Source of the DNA: Promerops cafer
Lineage: Eukaryota; Chordata; Aves; Passeriformes; Nectariniidae
Direction of reading: 5' to 3'
Length of the DNA: 64,000 nt
Assembly (NCBI GenBank): GCA_013398275.1
Contig: VZSE01014423.1
Span: 558,001 to 622,000, forward strand
In this document: one piece after another, positions 12,397-25,800 of the stretch
Numbering within the stretch: the stretch's first letter is position 1
How the letters are laid out: each line of letters starts with the position of its first letter
Notes under the pieces: model-generated
What the model was told of the DNA's origin: nothing
Databases searched by the model: none
The model's input: only the letters and a program-made list of their open reading frames with translations
Translations under genes and position numbers: made by a program

Positions 12397-15300
12397 TAAG
12401 TAAAAATAAAGATTACATATAAGATATAATTTTCCAGCAGAAGAAACATGCCTTTCACAGGTAACATGACTAGAAATATAGGCTGTGGAGACCTACATAG
12501 ATTACTCAGCATGATTTGTAAAATGGCAAGTCTGTAAGCCTGCAAAAGAAAATAGAAGTCTCATTCAGATGCATTATAAACTTTCAAACAACTATCCAAA
12601 TTAGTCTCTCCTTCTAAATACACCCATAACTTACTACTGTTACGTTTCAGCTTTTTGAGTCAGTCATGAAAGGTCCAGATTTACCAGGCAGTTTTGAGGT
12701 TCCAGAAAGCATTTCAAACAGAAGCTGAAATTTTGAACTAATCCAATGACCTCAGGAACAGGGATTTTCAGGAAAAACTTTGATTTTTGTACTCAGTGTG
12801 AGTTAGAAGAACCAAGAATTTCAGCAGACTTTTGTATGTCTGCACGTGGGTGCATATATGTACATGTGTGTATATTCTGTATACCTCAGAGACAAAAAAA
12901 ATTACAGATTTGTGGCATAAGAACATAATAAAAGCAATATGCTCAATCACTTCAAAACTATTTTTAACTTTAATTTAGTGTTTTATTGTTTTTAGGTGAG
13001 AGTCAAAGTTTTAGGTTGTTCAGGCATGAAAAATCTTCACACCAATTTGTATATCTATCTTCTGATTTGTATCTATCCAGAAGACAGAATCAGAATTCTG
13101 ATTCAGAACTGAGTCCCTAATATCTTGCATGAGCAGCAAGTACTTTTATAAAGAGATACAGAGCAATTCCCCTTTTCAAAGCATGACTGTGCTGCCTGCA
13201 GAAGTATTTTTGTAGGGCTCCTAGCCTAGATTCTATTGGGAGACAGATGAATATTTAGTCTTCCTTACAAAGTAAATAATATGATTTTCTCTGAAATATC
13301 TTTTTAAAAAAGAAAAAAGCATTGCACTTCCTTTTAGAGAGCTTCAAAATGGTGCAAGCTGTAAGAGGCTACACAAAGCTGGGAAGCTGAGGGACAGAAG
13401 GGCTCAGTGTGTTCTCCATTGAACTTCCCCATGAACTTGCAGCACACTTGATAACCAAAAACATGTCATCTGCATCTTCTAAACCAGTAGATGCTGCTAT
13501 CTCTACTTCTCCAAATATTGAATTTCTGTTTTCAGTTACATGTAGAATAACTAATGCACTGGTGCCAGTCAGATACTTTATATCACCAAACCCCCACAAG
13601 CAAATTTGTTTTACACAGCAGTTGAATGAAAAACATTCTGTAGAGAGTGTGAACGCAAGGGAATGAGAACAGAAAACAGCACTAGCAACATGATTTAAAT
13701 TAAGTGAACATTAATACCTCTAAGACATTGCATTACTGGTTCTTACACTTAGTGGGAAAAGCTGTAATTTACATGTATAATATTTTTAACATCATCTGTT
13801 AATAAGATGTGTATAGTTACTCTGTTCAATTGATACTGGAAAGAAAAGACTTATTTGAAAACATATGCTGCAATAATTAAAATGCTATTATGCTGACAGT
13901 GCCTTTCTTTGAGGAACTCGTAATGTCTGTATTGGCTGTGATAAGCATTGATTATCTGGAGTGATATAAATATTTGGGGAGCTAATAACAATCAGGTAGG
14001 ATTTCAGTGCATGCTATAGGCAGCAGAGATAAATCACAGGAAGCCTAGATCAAAGCTGGTTTGTGAATAAGTTTGTTTTTGTATTTAATGACTCAATTTA
14101 AAGCACACACAGAGAAAACTCTTCAGAGATTTAAAGCACACGGAAATACCATAAAGAAACATCCCATCCTGTGCAGGATTTCTGTACATCTGTAGAATCT
14201 CCCTGTGCAGCGAGAAGGATGTCAGTACACAAAGAGGGGAATGAATTCAATCTATCAAGTACTTACCATGCACATTTACTAACAGTAGACATTTCTTTGA
14301 ATTATTCAAACTTTTTTTAAAGCAGAAAAAACAAAACCAACATGGAACTTTTATTTCTTCCCCTTGAGGAGGGTAATTTAGTGATGCAATAGGGTCAACT
14401 GCAATTTAGTTCCCATTCAGGCCGGGTCTGCTGCCTCTTGGGTCCACCTCAGGTATTTATTTATTCTTACTTTCATTAAATTGCTACAGACTGTAATAAG
14501 GGTTTACGTCACCTGCTGTGACCTTTCTAGGGGCATTTTCTCTTCCCAACTCTGAGGTACCACTATATAAACCTCTGCTTTCTGGGTCCTGGCCCTTAAC
14601 ATCCCAAAGGCTCTCTGGATTTCTGGAGGTGATGCAGGCTTGAAAGAGTCCTGATGAGATTCAAGACGGCCTCAACTTCAGTGAGGTTGAAAGGGCATGA
14701 CTGAAAGCAGGATCTGCTCTGGATATTCATTAATCAGGACTTTTATTGCTAGCATTTCCTCCTTTGCACATAAGACTCATTCCTGTCAGTGAGTGAAAGA
14801 GAGCCCCAGAAGCAGCTTGGGAAGCCCCAGAGCACGGTGTGCTGCCATACAGGAGCAGGGCTGAGACCCAGCCAGGGATCCTGGCTGCCGGCGCTCTGCG
14901 GCTCCTTTAGAAGCCAGTGCTGGCAACAGAGCTGGAGCCTGCTGCATTAGTGGGATTTTGGCCACTATGATAAAATGGGAGCTTTTTGCTGACAATTATG
15001 CAACCAAGTTTGTACCCTGAGTGACTGAATCCAAACATTTGTCTGATCTCAAGTGAGTGAGAAGCCCTATTGACTACCCATCCCCACAGGACTTCCCTCA
15101 TACCTGTGATCAGGAGAGAAGCTCAGTTTATGTAAACCTTTGCCCATGAGTCAGGGTTGAGTAAACAAAGACTTTTCCATATTTTCTGCAAGCATTCCAC
15201 TGTTAATACACAGCATACAACATTTGTTTCCTATTAAGCTGTATTTTCATTTCTTTGCTTTAGTAATTTAGCTCTTTCTAACACTCTTTGTTCCCTTTCT

Positions 15301-18300
15301 TAAGCATTGCATTAACTTGCCTTCCTGTAACCCCTGTACAGCTTTCTCTGTGATTGTTGTAACAATTTGTCCTATTCCAAAGCACAAGGATTAATTGTGT
15401 CTCTAGTTATTATCTTGTCCTTGTTTCTTTTAGACTAGTGGCCTCTGAATTTTATTTTTTTTCAAAACAGATGGAAGACTAAAAAGACATAATCTTCACA
15501 GTAGCATAAAGTAATGTTCTGTAGACACAACAATGGCTGTTTATTGCAGCTTGCATAAACTGCTTTCATTACCTTCAGATTACTAGTGTTATTCAAAAAC
15601 ATTCATTTACAGCAAAGACTGTCCATGGACAGTTACTGAAACTTTAATACACAGCATTTTGTCCTAGATTGCAGGAAAGTGTATTCTACTCTTTGTCTAT
15701 TCAAAAATCGATTTATTCAAAAGAAGCTTCAGTTATTTATACAGTTTTTATTATCCTAATACTATGATGGCTTTTGAGAATCTAAATTAAATAAACTTAT
15801 AGCAATGTAAGTGAAATGAATCTTGCAACTTAGTAGTGCAATAGCAGGGTCACCACAAACATATTGCCACATCTTGGTGTGCATTTTTGCTCAAAATATA
15901 TGAAAATTCACACTCTGTTGGCCACACAGTGTAGTTTGCCTGAAAGCCAAGAGGATTCATGTAATTTTCCACAGGGAAAATAACTGCAGTAGGGCCACGG
16001 CAGCATGGTAGTAACATTACATGGGAGGATAGGTAGCCTAAGAGAATATTTTAAATATCTGGTTTCTGTTGGTTTGGGGGGGTTTTTTATCCCCTCTATG
16101 TATTTCTCAAATGCTTCTGCAACAATAATGTTACTGGACTTGCAGAGGGCCCAAGACAAACTAAAGAGATGATTATTGGCTATTTGTTGCAGAGTATTAC
16201 ACAGAGATACAACTGAGCTGGGGCCTTAGTGGAAGTGGTGCTGGGAGGGGGAAAGAGTCCCAGTGAGTACTGCCTGGCCAGTTAAAAGACACCAGCTGAG
16301 AAGGTAGAAAACAGTAGTAAAATGTAGAAACCCAGTATGTCCTGATTTTTTGTATACTTCACAGCAGAACTATGAAATATATTTCTAGAATGATACTAGT
16401 GCCACTGTTGACTGTTAGTTGTTAAATTAGTTTTTCTGCACATTGTACTTTTCAGGAAGTTTACATTTATTGTTCCATTAGCATAAATAGTGTAAGATTG
16501 GTTGATCCTGCATTTCAATTCTGATAATCATATTTTAAATTCATAGGTGTTGCTACATCTCATACAGCTTCCCACTACAATACAAGAAGGTTCCCTCTTC
16601 AGATTCTACATCTACGTAATAAATTTTCTCAACAATGTGGAAAGTCATTCCATTTGCATGTTATAGGGGCATGGAAATTCACATTTGGGTAGACACCTCT
16701 ATTTTCCATCTTGTACAGACTGCGCTGAAGTCTTCCCAGGTTTTTTTCCCTATGCATAGGATAACTCCTGTGTGTTCTTGTTATGTTAATGATTGCTATA
16801 ATTTGAGACTGCTTTTCTAAGTACCAAAGATGTCTGAATGCATTTGTTTCTAAACAAGAGAGAGTCTGTGACAAACACATACTGAATAGCAAAATGAGGC
16901 AGAGAGGCTAGGGGATTGGAAATTAAAAAAGGAAAAAAAGAAAAATAAACAAAACATAGCAGAACAGCCTATCTGAATGACCTTGATACAGAATCTGCTA
17001 CTTAACTATATACAGGGCTCCAGCTATTCATTCTATTTTACTTTTTTTGGATGATGCAACCTCTGTTAAGGAAAGAAAGAAATTTGGGTGGAAAGAATTA
17101 GATTTTGTCTGAAAGAAAAAAGTGACTTAACAGTGGCAGCATAAAATCTCATGTGTCTCCTCTGCTAAAGAAAGAATTTGTATACAACCATAAATTTTTT
17201 ATGTTTCTATCAAACATTGATAATAAAGGTTTTAATATTTATAGTTACCCTTGGCCAAACTCTGAGAGTTCTCTCTCCAGTAGGGTACACTCACAGAGGT
17301 ACACATTGCCTTTGGGTACCACTGATTGGGACAGTAAGTACATGGTGGATTTCCCTTTGGAACATAGCACTGATATCCAGCTCTTCTTAATCTTCTTAAT
17401 ATTCAGTTTTACGCATTCCTCTGTAATCAGCTCTATCCTGAATTCTAATGAGTTCTGGTTTTACACTGGGAGCTGTGTCTTTTAACAATCAATGTTATTA
17501 AAATGACCCTTGATAGCGCATGATTCCACAGTGGGGATTTTCAAAGCTATGTACAAAAATACATTTCATTACCACTTTAATACAGAAGTTTAAAATCAGA
17601 ACTTCTCTCTGCCTTGTTCAAAGCAATTTCTCTAGCTTTGAACAGCTGCCTGGCACACCAGTGACTACAGCAAGATTTCAGCTCTCCTTCCATGGTGGCC
17701 CAGGATCTCAGAGCAGAAGAGGAAATGCAGTGCTGGAGATTGGATAGCTGATAGATTTATGGTCACAGGTTTGAACACAGCCCAGGAAAAGACTGATTAA
17801 AGGGCTCCATGATGCAAGGTGCTCTGTGTTGGTTAGATTTTTTATTGCATTGTTATAACTTCATGGGAGTTATTTAATGATCTTTTAACTAGTTTTATTG
17901 CTTACTGTATATAAGAACTACCAAACTGCTGGCATAGATAAAATACGTTAGGAAATGAGTTTCATCTCACTTGCCTTTTTATTGAACAAGTGAATCTCTC
18001 TCAAGTTTCTATCACACAGCAAATATACCAAATACGGAAGCAAGCAGATTACACATCCCCTTGTCACAAGCATCTGAACTGAGCTCTGGCTTCTTGCTGG
18101 AGCCTTGCTGGGACTCTGGGAAGGCACCAGTTTGCAGTGCCAGCCCTGCTGTGTCCCACTGAACAAAACTGCAACATGCAGGTCTCTGATTCACCAGCTG
18201 CTTACTAAGGAAGGGAAAACACACTGCTTTAAGGTTTTACTTTTCTTAATGCTGAAATCAAGCTACAAAAAACTGTGCTTTGAGATAGGCAGAGAGAATA

Positions 18301-21184
18301 AACAAAAATGAAACAGGGCATTAAAGGGAAGTTTTCGTCTGTCTGTCAAAGCACATAGCACAAGAAATCTGCTATTTTTGTGGGGATTTTGTTGTTTGGT
18401 TGGTTTTCTTTAAACATAGTAGTAGAGACGATTGGCAGCTGCTGTGCAGGTAACTATGAGTTTAGAAGCCTGCTACCAATAAAAAGACTGTTTAGAATGA
18501 GCAGAAAGGGTACTTCACAGTATAAAATGGAGTAGAGTAAATATAGACCCCTGAAAATCAAATAAGGAAACCTTGAAACTCCTTACTCGCCCTGCGGTTT
18601 CAGCTCTAATTTGTTCCTTCACAAAGCAGAGTTCAAATATTTAAAAAAGTCTAATGTAAAACAGAAATCCCAGGCATCCCGTATTCAACAGCAGTTTCCT
18701 CTTCTCCTAAACGTCATGAAAGGAAAACCAAAGAAATCAAAAGGTTGTTTCAAAAACAAAGGAAAAGAATGCTCATTCCAGAAGAACATGGTGCCTGCTA
18801 AGTGTGAAAAGCATTTCCCCTTTGACTTATTTCCATTATTAAGAGTAAATATCCAAACTAATCCCAGAGGTGGATTTAAAGTAAGCAAGGCAAAAACAGC
18901 AACACTTCACTTGAAAAGATTTACTAAACAGAACTAAACAAATTCAAGTGGAATTTGTGAGCTTGCAGTAGCATTTAGATAGAAACACATTTATCTAGAT
19001 AACAATAGAAGATCCTTAACACGGAATTGTATCACAAAGATATGCTTTGAGACAAGAATGAACCCTACAAATAAAACTTGCAGCACAAAGTCATAAGAGA
19101 ACTTTGCCCATGTAATTTTATTATTGTTGTCCTTTTGTGCTTACGTAATTTTATTCTACACCACCTCTTAAGCAGGTTGCCACTCTGTAACAAGCCAACT
19201 CCTTTAACCAAAGACACAGGTTTGATTGGCATGGGCCCCCACCTTTGCCCATGCCTGTGTTTCTGAATGCTCCAGGGTCTGGGTTGAAAAGAGCCATGAT
19301 GTGCACTCCCAGATGTGGGCTAAAAGTGCTCTGGACATGAACTGAAAGCTGGGGGGCCTAGAGCCAGCCTAGGACAGCTACAGCCCCAAGGTTCTCAGCT
19401 TCTCCCAGCCCCTATGGTGAGGACTCAAAAGTTGGAGGAATTTTTAGGTCATTCTCTTTCAGCAGACATTCAGCACACCACAGAACAGAACCTCTTGGTC
19501 TCGTCCCTTAATAGCGTACAACCTACAAGATAGGTTTGAGTTCAGGTCCTGAATAAGGAGGAAGGCCTGCATTTGAAACTTAAATTCACCAGGGGGGCTT
19601 AGTGATCTGTAAAACAAGTCTGGAGGACACTGGTGCTTTCCCCCTAACACTCAAATCAGTCTAACTTTGTGGCTTAAACCTCCTTTATACCAGTGTTACA
19701 GACATGAACCGAACTCTGCGTCCTTGCCTGAACAAAACTGGTATTTCTCAATCACTCTGCCCTTCACCCAAGGGTATTTGTAGTTTAAGTACTCCCTAGA
19801 AACTTTCTCTCTCATTATAAATACACCTAAACATCTATGATGAGTTTTCCTTCAGATATATCTTCTAGAAAGAAATATGACAAGCTAAAATATCATTATT
19901 GAAGAAAACCTAACATTACTGATTGTTTGGAACTCTCTGTAGAGAAAGAGCATTACACATTCTAGAAGACAGCATTCTGTAGGCTTATCTATACCAAACC
20001 TTCTCCTTTCCCTTTGCAAATCCTCTCTGAAAAGGCAAAAATGACTGGCAAATATCTTAAATACTATGATGCTCACCAGTCCAGCACTCTATTACTGAAA
20101 TTCAAGCTTCAATATATCCTCTTGACATTAACTTCCTAGTTGTGGTAATAGACATAATTTTTATGTTCAGGAAATTATAAAGAGGTGGTATTTACTACCA
20201 GGTCACTGCAGAATGGTTGATTTACAGCCAGTATAAAAATTGAAAAATATCTGTCATTGCCTCATTGATAAGTATTGATCTCCATGGAAACAAGAAAGAG
20301 TATGGATATCAGCATTTATTATCCTATAATATCAGGTTACTTCATCTTTCTAAATGTCTTTAAAATAATAATGGTTAGTTCTTTTGTTTATTCTTAGGGA
20401 ACAAATCAGGCCACGGGAGATTTTGCTATAGTAGTGGCTACTTCAGAAATATATTCAATAATCTGTAATGACTTGTGAAGTGAAAAACCCCTGAGTAAAC
20501 TTCACATCTGTAAAGCTGTAAAAAGGAACCAGTCATATACATTGATTGTCCTTTTAAAAAGCCTAACCTGTTTTATTCAGTTTATTCTAGGAGATAAAAG
20601 GAAAATAATTTTTAAAATGAAAAATCTATGATCTCGGAAATCTGGATGCAAAATCACTGAATTAAGCAGTTAATAGTGTGGATGAAATTACTTATTTTGT
20701 ATAAAGACTGACAAAGATCATGAAAAAAAAATTTAATCTCTGATTCCTTAAAGGTTTACTTGAGGCCGTATTGTATTTCTTGTTTTCCTGATTAACAAAT
20801 CATCACTGCACAAAGCAACACAGGTGGTCAGTCCCCTTGGACTCACATCAAAGGGGCCACCATGAAGCTTTAGATGTGATTCAAAAGCAATCTGAAACTT
20901 GTCTCTCACTGTTTGTCCCATCCATTGTACTCCACAGGGTCATCTTTAAAGGACTGTCAAGTCTGCAAAAAAAATCCAACAAAAAAACCCCACCTTGTAA
21001 ATGATGTTTCTAAAATCTGTTTCATAACTGTTGACTGGTTCACAAATGTTCTATTTTCAGAATACTTGCATCTTCAATTATGTTATTTTAAAACTCTGTT
21101 TTCACATGCAGCACTGTTTGCCAGACTTGGACACAAGAAAAAATCGGGCTTTGCTAAAGGATGATTGTATTACCATGTGTATAG
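12397..21184. other. Intergenic or intronic DNA, no gene seen
   Basis: About 8.8 kb with no supportable gene. At 14505-14515 a CRE-like TACGTCAC overlaps an E-box CACCTG, followed by a TGACCTTTC nuclear-receptor-like half site at about 14519-14527 and a TATATAAA box at 14564-14571. A CpG-containing patch of about 20 bp lies near 14888-14908. A perfect AP-1 heptamer TGAGTCA is at 15147-15153. The open frames of 108-110 codons at 17153-17485 and 18611-18937 (+) show no motif. Confidence 0.65.
13087..13104. repeat. 18-bp perfect palindrome
   Basis: GAATCAGAATTCTGATTC equals its own reverse complement across all 18 bases, centred on GAATTC. Such a site could be bound by a symmetrical dimeric factor or be chance in AT-rich DNA. 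No function is claimed. Confidence 0.9.
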
Positions 21185-21186
21185 CC

Positions 21187-21205
21187 ATATATACATATAT
21201 ATATA
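21187..21205. repeat. TA microsatellite, short and interrupted
   Basis: An AT/TA dinucleotide run of about 19 bp with one C interruption at 21194. Confidence 0.85.
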
Positions 21206-21258
21206 AAAATGAAATCATCTCTATAACTGATGTCAGCCATTGTGTATATAGGAAATAT

Positions 21259-21274
21259 AAAAAAAAAAAAAAAA
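21259..21274. repeat. Poly-A tract (16 A)
   Basis: Sixteen consecutive A preceded by an AT-rich stretch. No AATAAA signal or flanking direct repeat shows it to be the tail of a retrocopy. Confidence 0.9.
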
Positions 21275-22052
21275 GGGCAGAAGAAAACAAAGAAAAATAA
21301 TTTTAAAAGTCTGGATTTCAGAATAGCCCATCTTTCTCATAGCTCATGAAACAAATCCCTGAATATATTCTTATAAAATAGCAGAAAAAAATCAAATCAG
21401 TTTTTGTATTCCTTGGATCCAAACATGTTATGGGGTTTAAGATATATTATCAGAAACACTGCACATGAAATAACATTTCAAGTGTACACCCTACACCCAT
21501 GGAGGGTTTTTTTTTCCTGTATGAGGGTTTCTTGTTTTTTGGTGGGTTTTTTTATGTTAACACTTTGAAGAGTACCGACATTGTGCCTAATATGTGAGTT
21601 ACTTGAAAAGATCAAAGTCTTATTAAGTCCCCAGTTATTCCATCAATACCAACAGGATGTTTATAAACCATGATTCATGTTGGCTATACCGAGAAGAAAA
21701 CACAGACACACAGTTCTCTGTAATAAACAAAGCCAACAACATTTTCAGCTATGGAAAACTGATTTAAGAGTTATGGCCAAGCTGTCATAGGAAGGAAAAC
21801 CCAACAGGGTTCCCACTTATAACAGACATGCAGGAAGCTGACTGCCGAACACTTTCTGGGTTTCTAACTTTACTCTATGCACTCTAAACTGATCTGATAT
21901 TCTCTCTAGACAGAATTCACTTAAATCCATAATTATTCACACAGAGTTGAGGGATTTTTCAGCAAATAAGGCATTCATCAAATGTGGGTTTTGGGAAAAT
22001 CCTGTTCAGTTATTGCCAAAGGTACAGTTTCACCTCAAAATAACCAGTGACT
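21275..22052. other. Intergenic or intronic DNA, no gene seen
   Basis: AT-rich DNA lying between two poly-A tracts. It contains G3T8-type runs at about 21503-21512 and 21543-21553. I looked for a processed pseudogene ending in the 22053 poly-A tract and saw neither a coding frame nor a polyadenylation signal close upstream. Confidence 0.6.
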
Positions 22053-22070
22053 AAAAAAAAAAAAAAAAAA
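22053..22070. repeat. Poly-A tract (18 A)
   Basis: This is the longest homopolymer in the window, with eighteen A after CAGTGACT. On the minus strand it reads as poly-T and produces a run of phenylalanine codons in the 130-codon minus frame at 22010-22402. That is a reason to distrust that frame. Confidence 0.9.
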
Positions 22071-25000
22071 TTAAAGAACGCACAAACTGTCCTTCCCTGG
22101 CCAGCAAGACCCCAGAGGTGAGAGCACTTCCCCACAGAAAACAGTGTTTGAATTCCTCTCCTGCTCGAGGGCTCTTGATCTATGTCTCCCATCTGCTCAG
22201 AACGTGCCCAAAACAGTAAGCTAAAGGACAATCTCACTGGCTCCTGAGACACACAAAACATTGAACTATTTGCTGAAACAAAGGGTTCAGTGGTCCTACA
22301 GTTCACATTATCTCTTGGGAAGTAAACTCCAACTGAGCTAGGACGTTTTAGATAAGGGGAGAATTTCACTACTGGTTTAATTTCCTGATGACATGCTAAC
22401 ATTATAAACTGGAGACCTTAAGACCAGTGGTTAAAAGCCAGTGCAAGGCAGCCCAACAAACATCCTTTCATTTTCAGGTCACTTAAACTTGCTGGGATTT
22501 TTCCTTTGTGGGGTTTGGTAGGTATTTTCTAGGAAAATGTTCAGTGACGGAAAATGGAAAATGAAATAAAATAAAACCTTTCCATTAGGAAACACGAAAA
22601 TGAAATTTCCCAGTTTCCAAACTTTTTACTTGAGAACAAGGAGTGAGAGGTCTGCAGCTCTGGATCTCGTCCAAAGTCTACAATGAAGTCATCAATTTCT
22701 CATAAAAGTCTGCACCATGTAAACATAAACAGCTTAAATATACTTTTCATGTGGTTTTAAACATGCACATCTCTAAGTTACATGGTGAAGGCAGCACATT
22801 CCTGCAGATATACCTTACATAAAAATGTGAAGGGCAGTTCTGACTCTGGCACAAATATTGCATCACTCCTACACGGCAAAATACTATAAATATGTAAGTA
22901 CTGTTGTGGAGACATATGCAAATTATATTAATAAGCTTTTGTTTTGTAGTCAAAAATTATTTTCTAATGCACACTGTAGGATTTCATCATTTCAGTATTT
23001 AAATGTCTTATTAAATCATAAAACTTCCTTTTGATAAAATCTGTCCACTTCCCTTGAAATAAATATTTTTTTATATATACTGCTGTTAGGGAAGTGATCA
23101 TCTCTAAACTGAAATTTACTACTCCAAGAATCATATTAGAATCAAGGATAGGTATTCATAAAAATGGGTAGTGAAACAATAGCCTGAAACAATTTTACTC
23201 AGCCAAGAGTGTGTGTGTGGTCAATGTTTATAAACCAAACAGCAGAAAAGTGTGTTCTTACATTTACTGTAGTGCCTGGAGCAGTTAAATTGACCTCTTA
23301 GGAGGGTAAACATTGTGTCTATCCAGTTGACTGTGTAGTCAATACCAAGAGGAGCAAAGGGGGCTTTTTCCAAACTAGGAAAGCAACTCCTCAGTGAGAC
23401 TAATTAATTTCTGTGGAAACAGCCAGAATATTGATCTGAGATTTGAAAACATTGCTGATGTACAGTAGTCAGCTACACAAGAATGAGAGCGATCTTTGAT
23501 GGAACTTTAAAGAAATGGAGCAAACAGTGTTTTACAGTCTGGCTTCTGCTGTTACACAGCAGACAGCTCAACTAAGCAGTAGAGAACCTGAAAATTTTTA
23601 CAACTTCAACTTAATTACTGTTCAGAAAGCCCCATGATTTTCTGCAATCTTAATCAACCAGATTTTTGAGACATTCACTGAAGATTTTATGATATATTAG
23701 AAAACATAAAAGCATCTGAACTATCTTGTTTCCCACCCTGACAAGCCCAGCTTACCAGTGATCAGTGCAGAACCTGGGTTTGTCTGATTTCCAGGTGTGA
23801 TGCCCCTACACTGCCTGAGCTTAAAGCATGAAGATGTAGTATTTTCAACAGCTAAAGTTTACTTTGCTAACAAACTGTCTGAACACTCCTGAGTTGTATT
23901 CTGCCTTAGACATACATACAAGCATCTGTTTAAATAATTAGCAGTAAAATATTTCTTACTATATCAAAATGCATTGGTCTTAAGACACAAAATTCAGCTT
24001 TTTGCAGAGGATGTGATTATTCATATTCAAACTGCTAGAGGAAAGGATTGCAAAGATGCCCCTCCACATCAGTGCAGTTGCTGAGTTTAGTGTAGGGTTT
24101 AAGACGGGGTTCAGCCCCTGGACCTCTGCAATGGGGACACCAGGCTGGGCCAGCCCAACACCCCCTGGGGATTCAAGCTCAGTGATCTGTGGATCATCCT
24201 CAGCTCCCTGCCTGGGGCAGAACTAGGTCAGTGCAGCTGTCCTGGAAGCCTTCATCAGAAGCTCAGTCCAGACAACACAGGATCTTTGCATACAGAATCC
24301 GTCCCATGCCCTGGACAAAGTGCCAAAGTTCCATGGAAGAATTTTCAAGACAAAAATCACACAGCCCAACAAAGGTTAATAATGCAGAGAAGTCAAACAT
24401 GGTACAGTAACTGGAAGCAGGACAGGAGGTATGGACTTCCTTGAGCAGCAGTGGATGGACAGTGGGGGTCAGCCAGGAAAGGGGAGATAAAGAGCACTGA
24501 TTTGGCAGCTGCTGACATTGGTGATACTTTGCAGAAGGTATGAGATTGTATGTACCTCTAAGAAAATTACTCACTTCTTTTCAAGCTATAAAACATCTAA
24601 ATAGAATTAATTTTGAGAATCTGGTTAGAGAAGCCCCTTTGTCAAATGCAGCTTGAATGTATTTTTATGTGTGTTGGAGTTTCCTGTTAAATTATAGGGG
24701 TTTTTAATGGAAATGCTGACAGGACCTTAACCATTGCAGTGTGAACAAATGAATAACAATATACATATTCTTCTTGCTAATAAAGTTTTATAGCCTTGAA
24801 ATTCAGTGTAGAATTAGTCCATCGATTCTAGAGAGAATTTTTGAAAGAAAGGCTTCATGGTGCTTTCCTCCTTCCATGATGCGAAAAACAAATCATTCCA
24901 GAGTTTTAATTTATTATCAGGCTTTTACAAATACCTTTAGGTTTTTCCCCTAATGTTTTTTGCGGTCTGTTTATGACAGCATTAAAGACATAAGCACAGT

Positions 25001-25429
25001 TTCAAAAGGATGTAATGTCTTTTTCTGACTTGAGGAACAAAATATCCAATCTTTTATTCATTTAACTAGAATCACTGCTTACATCTCAAGTTCATCTTTT
25101 TCTTTGATTTTACACTACATTTCCCAAAAGGTTTCCCCATTAATATTAACATATTTATGAATCTCATTATTCTGATTTATGTATTTTCAATATATTTAAG
25201 GCTATGTCAATATTAAGCTATTTGTCCCTTGTGAGCACCTTCTACAAAGTTAGGATTAGAAATATTTTTTAACATACTAAGAAGGACCACTTTGGGCTCA
25301 GAGGTAATATACTTATATAACCAAACTGTTTCTCAATTTGTTTAGTTACTGAGTCTGCTTTAAAAAAGGAGTAACTCCAGCAATGGGACAAATCACTTTT
25401 AATCAAAGCTAGACAATCAAAACAATTCT
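22071..25429. other. Intergenic or intronic DNA, no gene seen
   Basis: The 130-codon minus-strand frame at 22010-22402, the longest in the window, reads through the poly-T tract and has no domain or conserved motif, so I do not call it. A moderately GC-rich patch at about 24100-24260 carries opposing frames without recognisable products. The rest is AT-rich single-copy DNA. Confidence 0.6.
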
Positions 25430-25800
25430 ATTTCATTAAAACAATTACATTCACGGACACACAGGTATGCTGTACGATGCTGTCCAGGTATCATACCACG
25501 GGATATACTGCGTACATTACCCCCACCCAGAGTGTGAAGCTCCCTTACAGCTTTCAGAGGCCACAGTGGCCTTGCCTGGACTCTGACACGGTGCTGATGA
25601 GCTTGACTCCACCTGCCCACGCAGCTACTGCCAGCTGAATTCCCAGTCCTGAAGTGACAGCACCCTGCATGGTACGAAGCATGCAGCTCCGCTGCTGCCA
25701 GGAGCAGGTTAGGAGCTGTAGCCTGCAAGGCCATTTGCCATAACACATTACTTACACATGAAATCTAAACCTGCAGCACAATGCTGCCCCCCACCCCGGA
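25430..25800. other. Locally GC- and CpG-enriched segment, unexplained
   Basis: Within about 240 bp (roughly 25454-25690) I count eight CpG dinucleotides, while the surrounding kilobases have very few. Two overlapping minus-strand open frames (25417-25746, 109 codons; 25554-25748, 64 codons) span it, but neither peptide is recognisable. I do not recognise CR1 or LTR structure, such as TG...CA ends with a flanking duplication. It could be a remnant of a once GC-rich transposon, an unmethylated regulatory islet or a first exon of a non-coding RNA. The sequence does not decide. Confidence 0.5.

Noticed and set aside
17153..17485. 110-codon + open frame
   Set aside because: No recognisable domain. 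Another frame of 70 codons is open through the same bases.
18611..18937. 108-codon Lys-rich + open frame
   Set aside because: Lysine richness follows from A-rich DNA. A 67-codon minus frame overlaps it, and no family was recognised.
21700..22070. Possible processed pseudogene ending in an 18-A tail
   Set aside because: No AATAAA close upstream, no coding similarity, no flanking direct repeat.
22010..22402. 130-codon minus-strand open frame, the longest in the window
   Set aside because: It runs through an 18-bp poly-T tract, has no recognisable domain, and one frame of this length is expected by chance in a 64-kb window.
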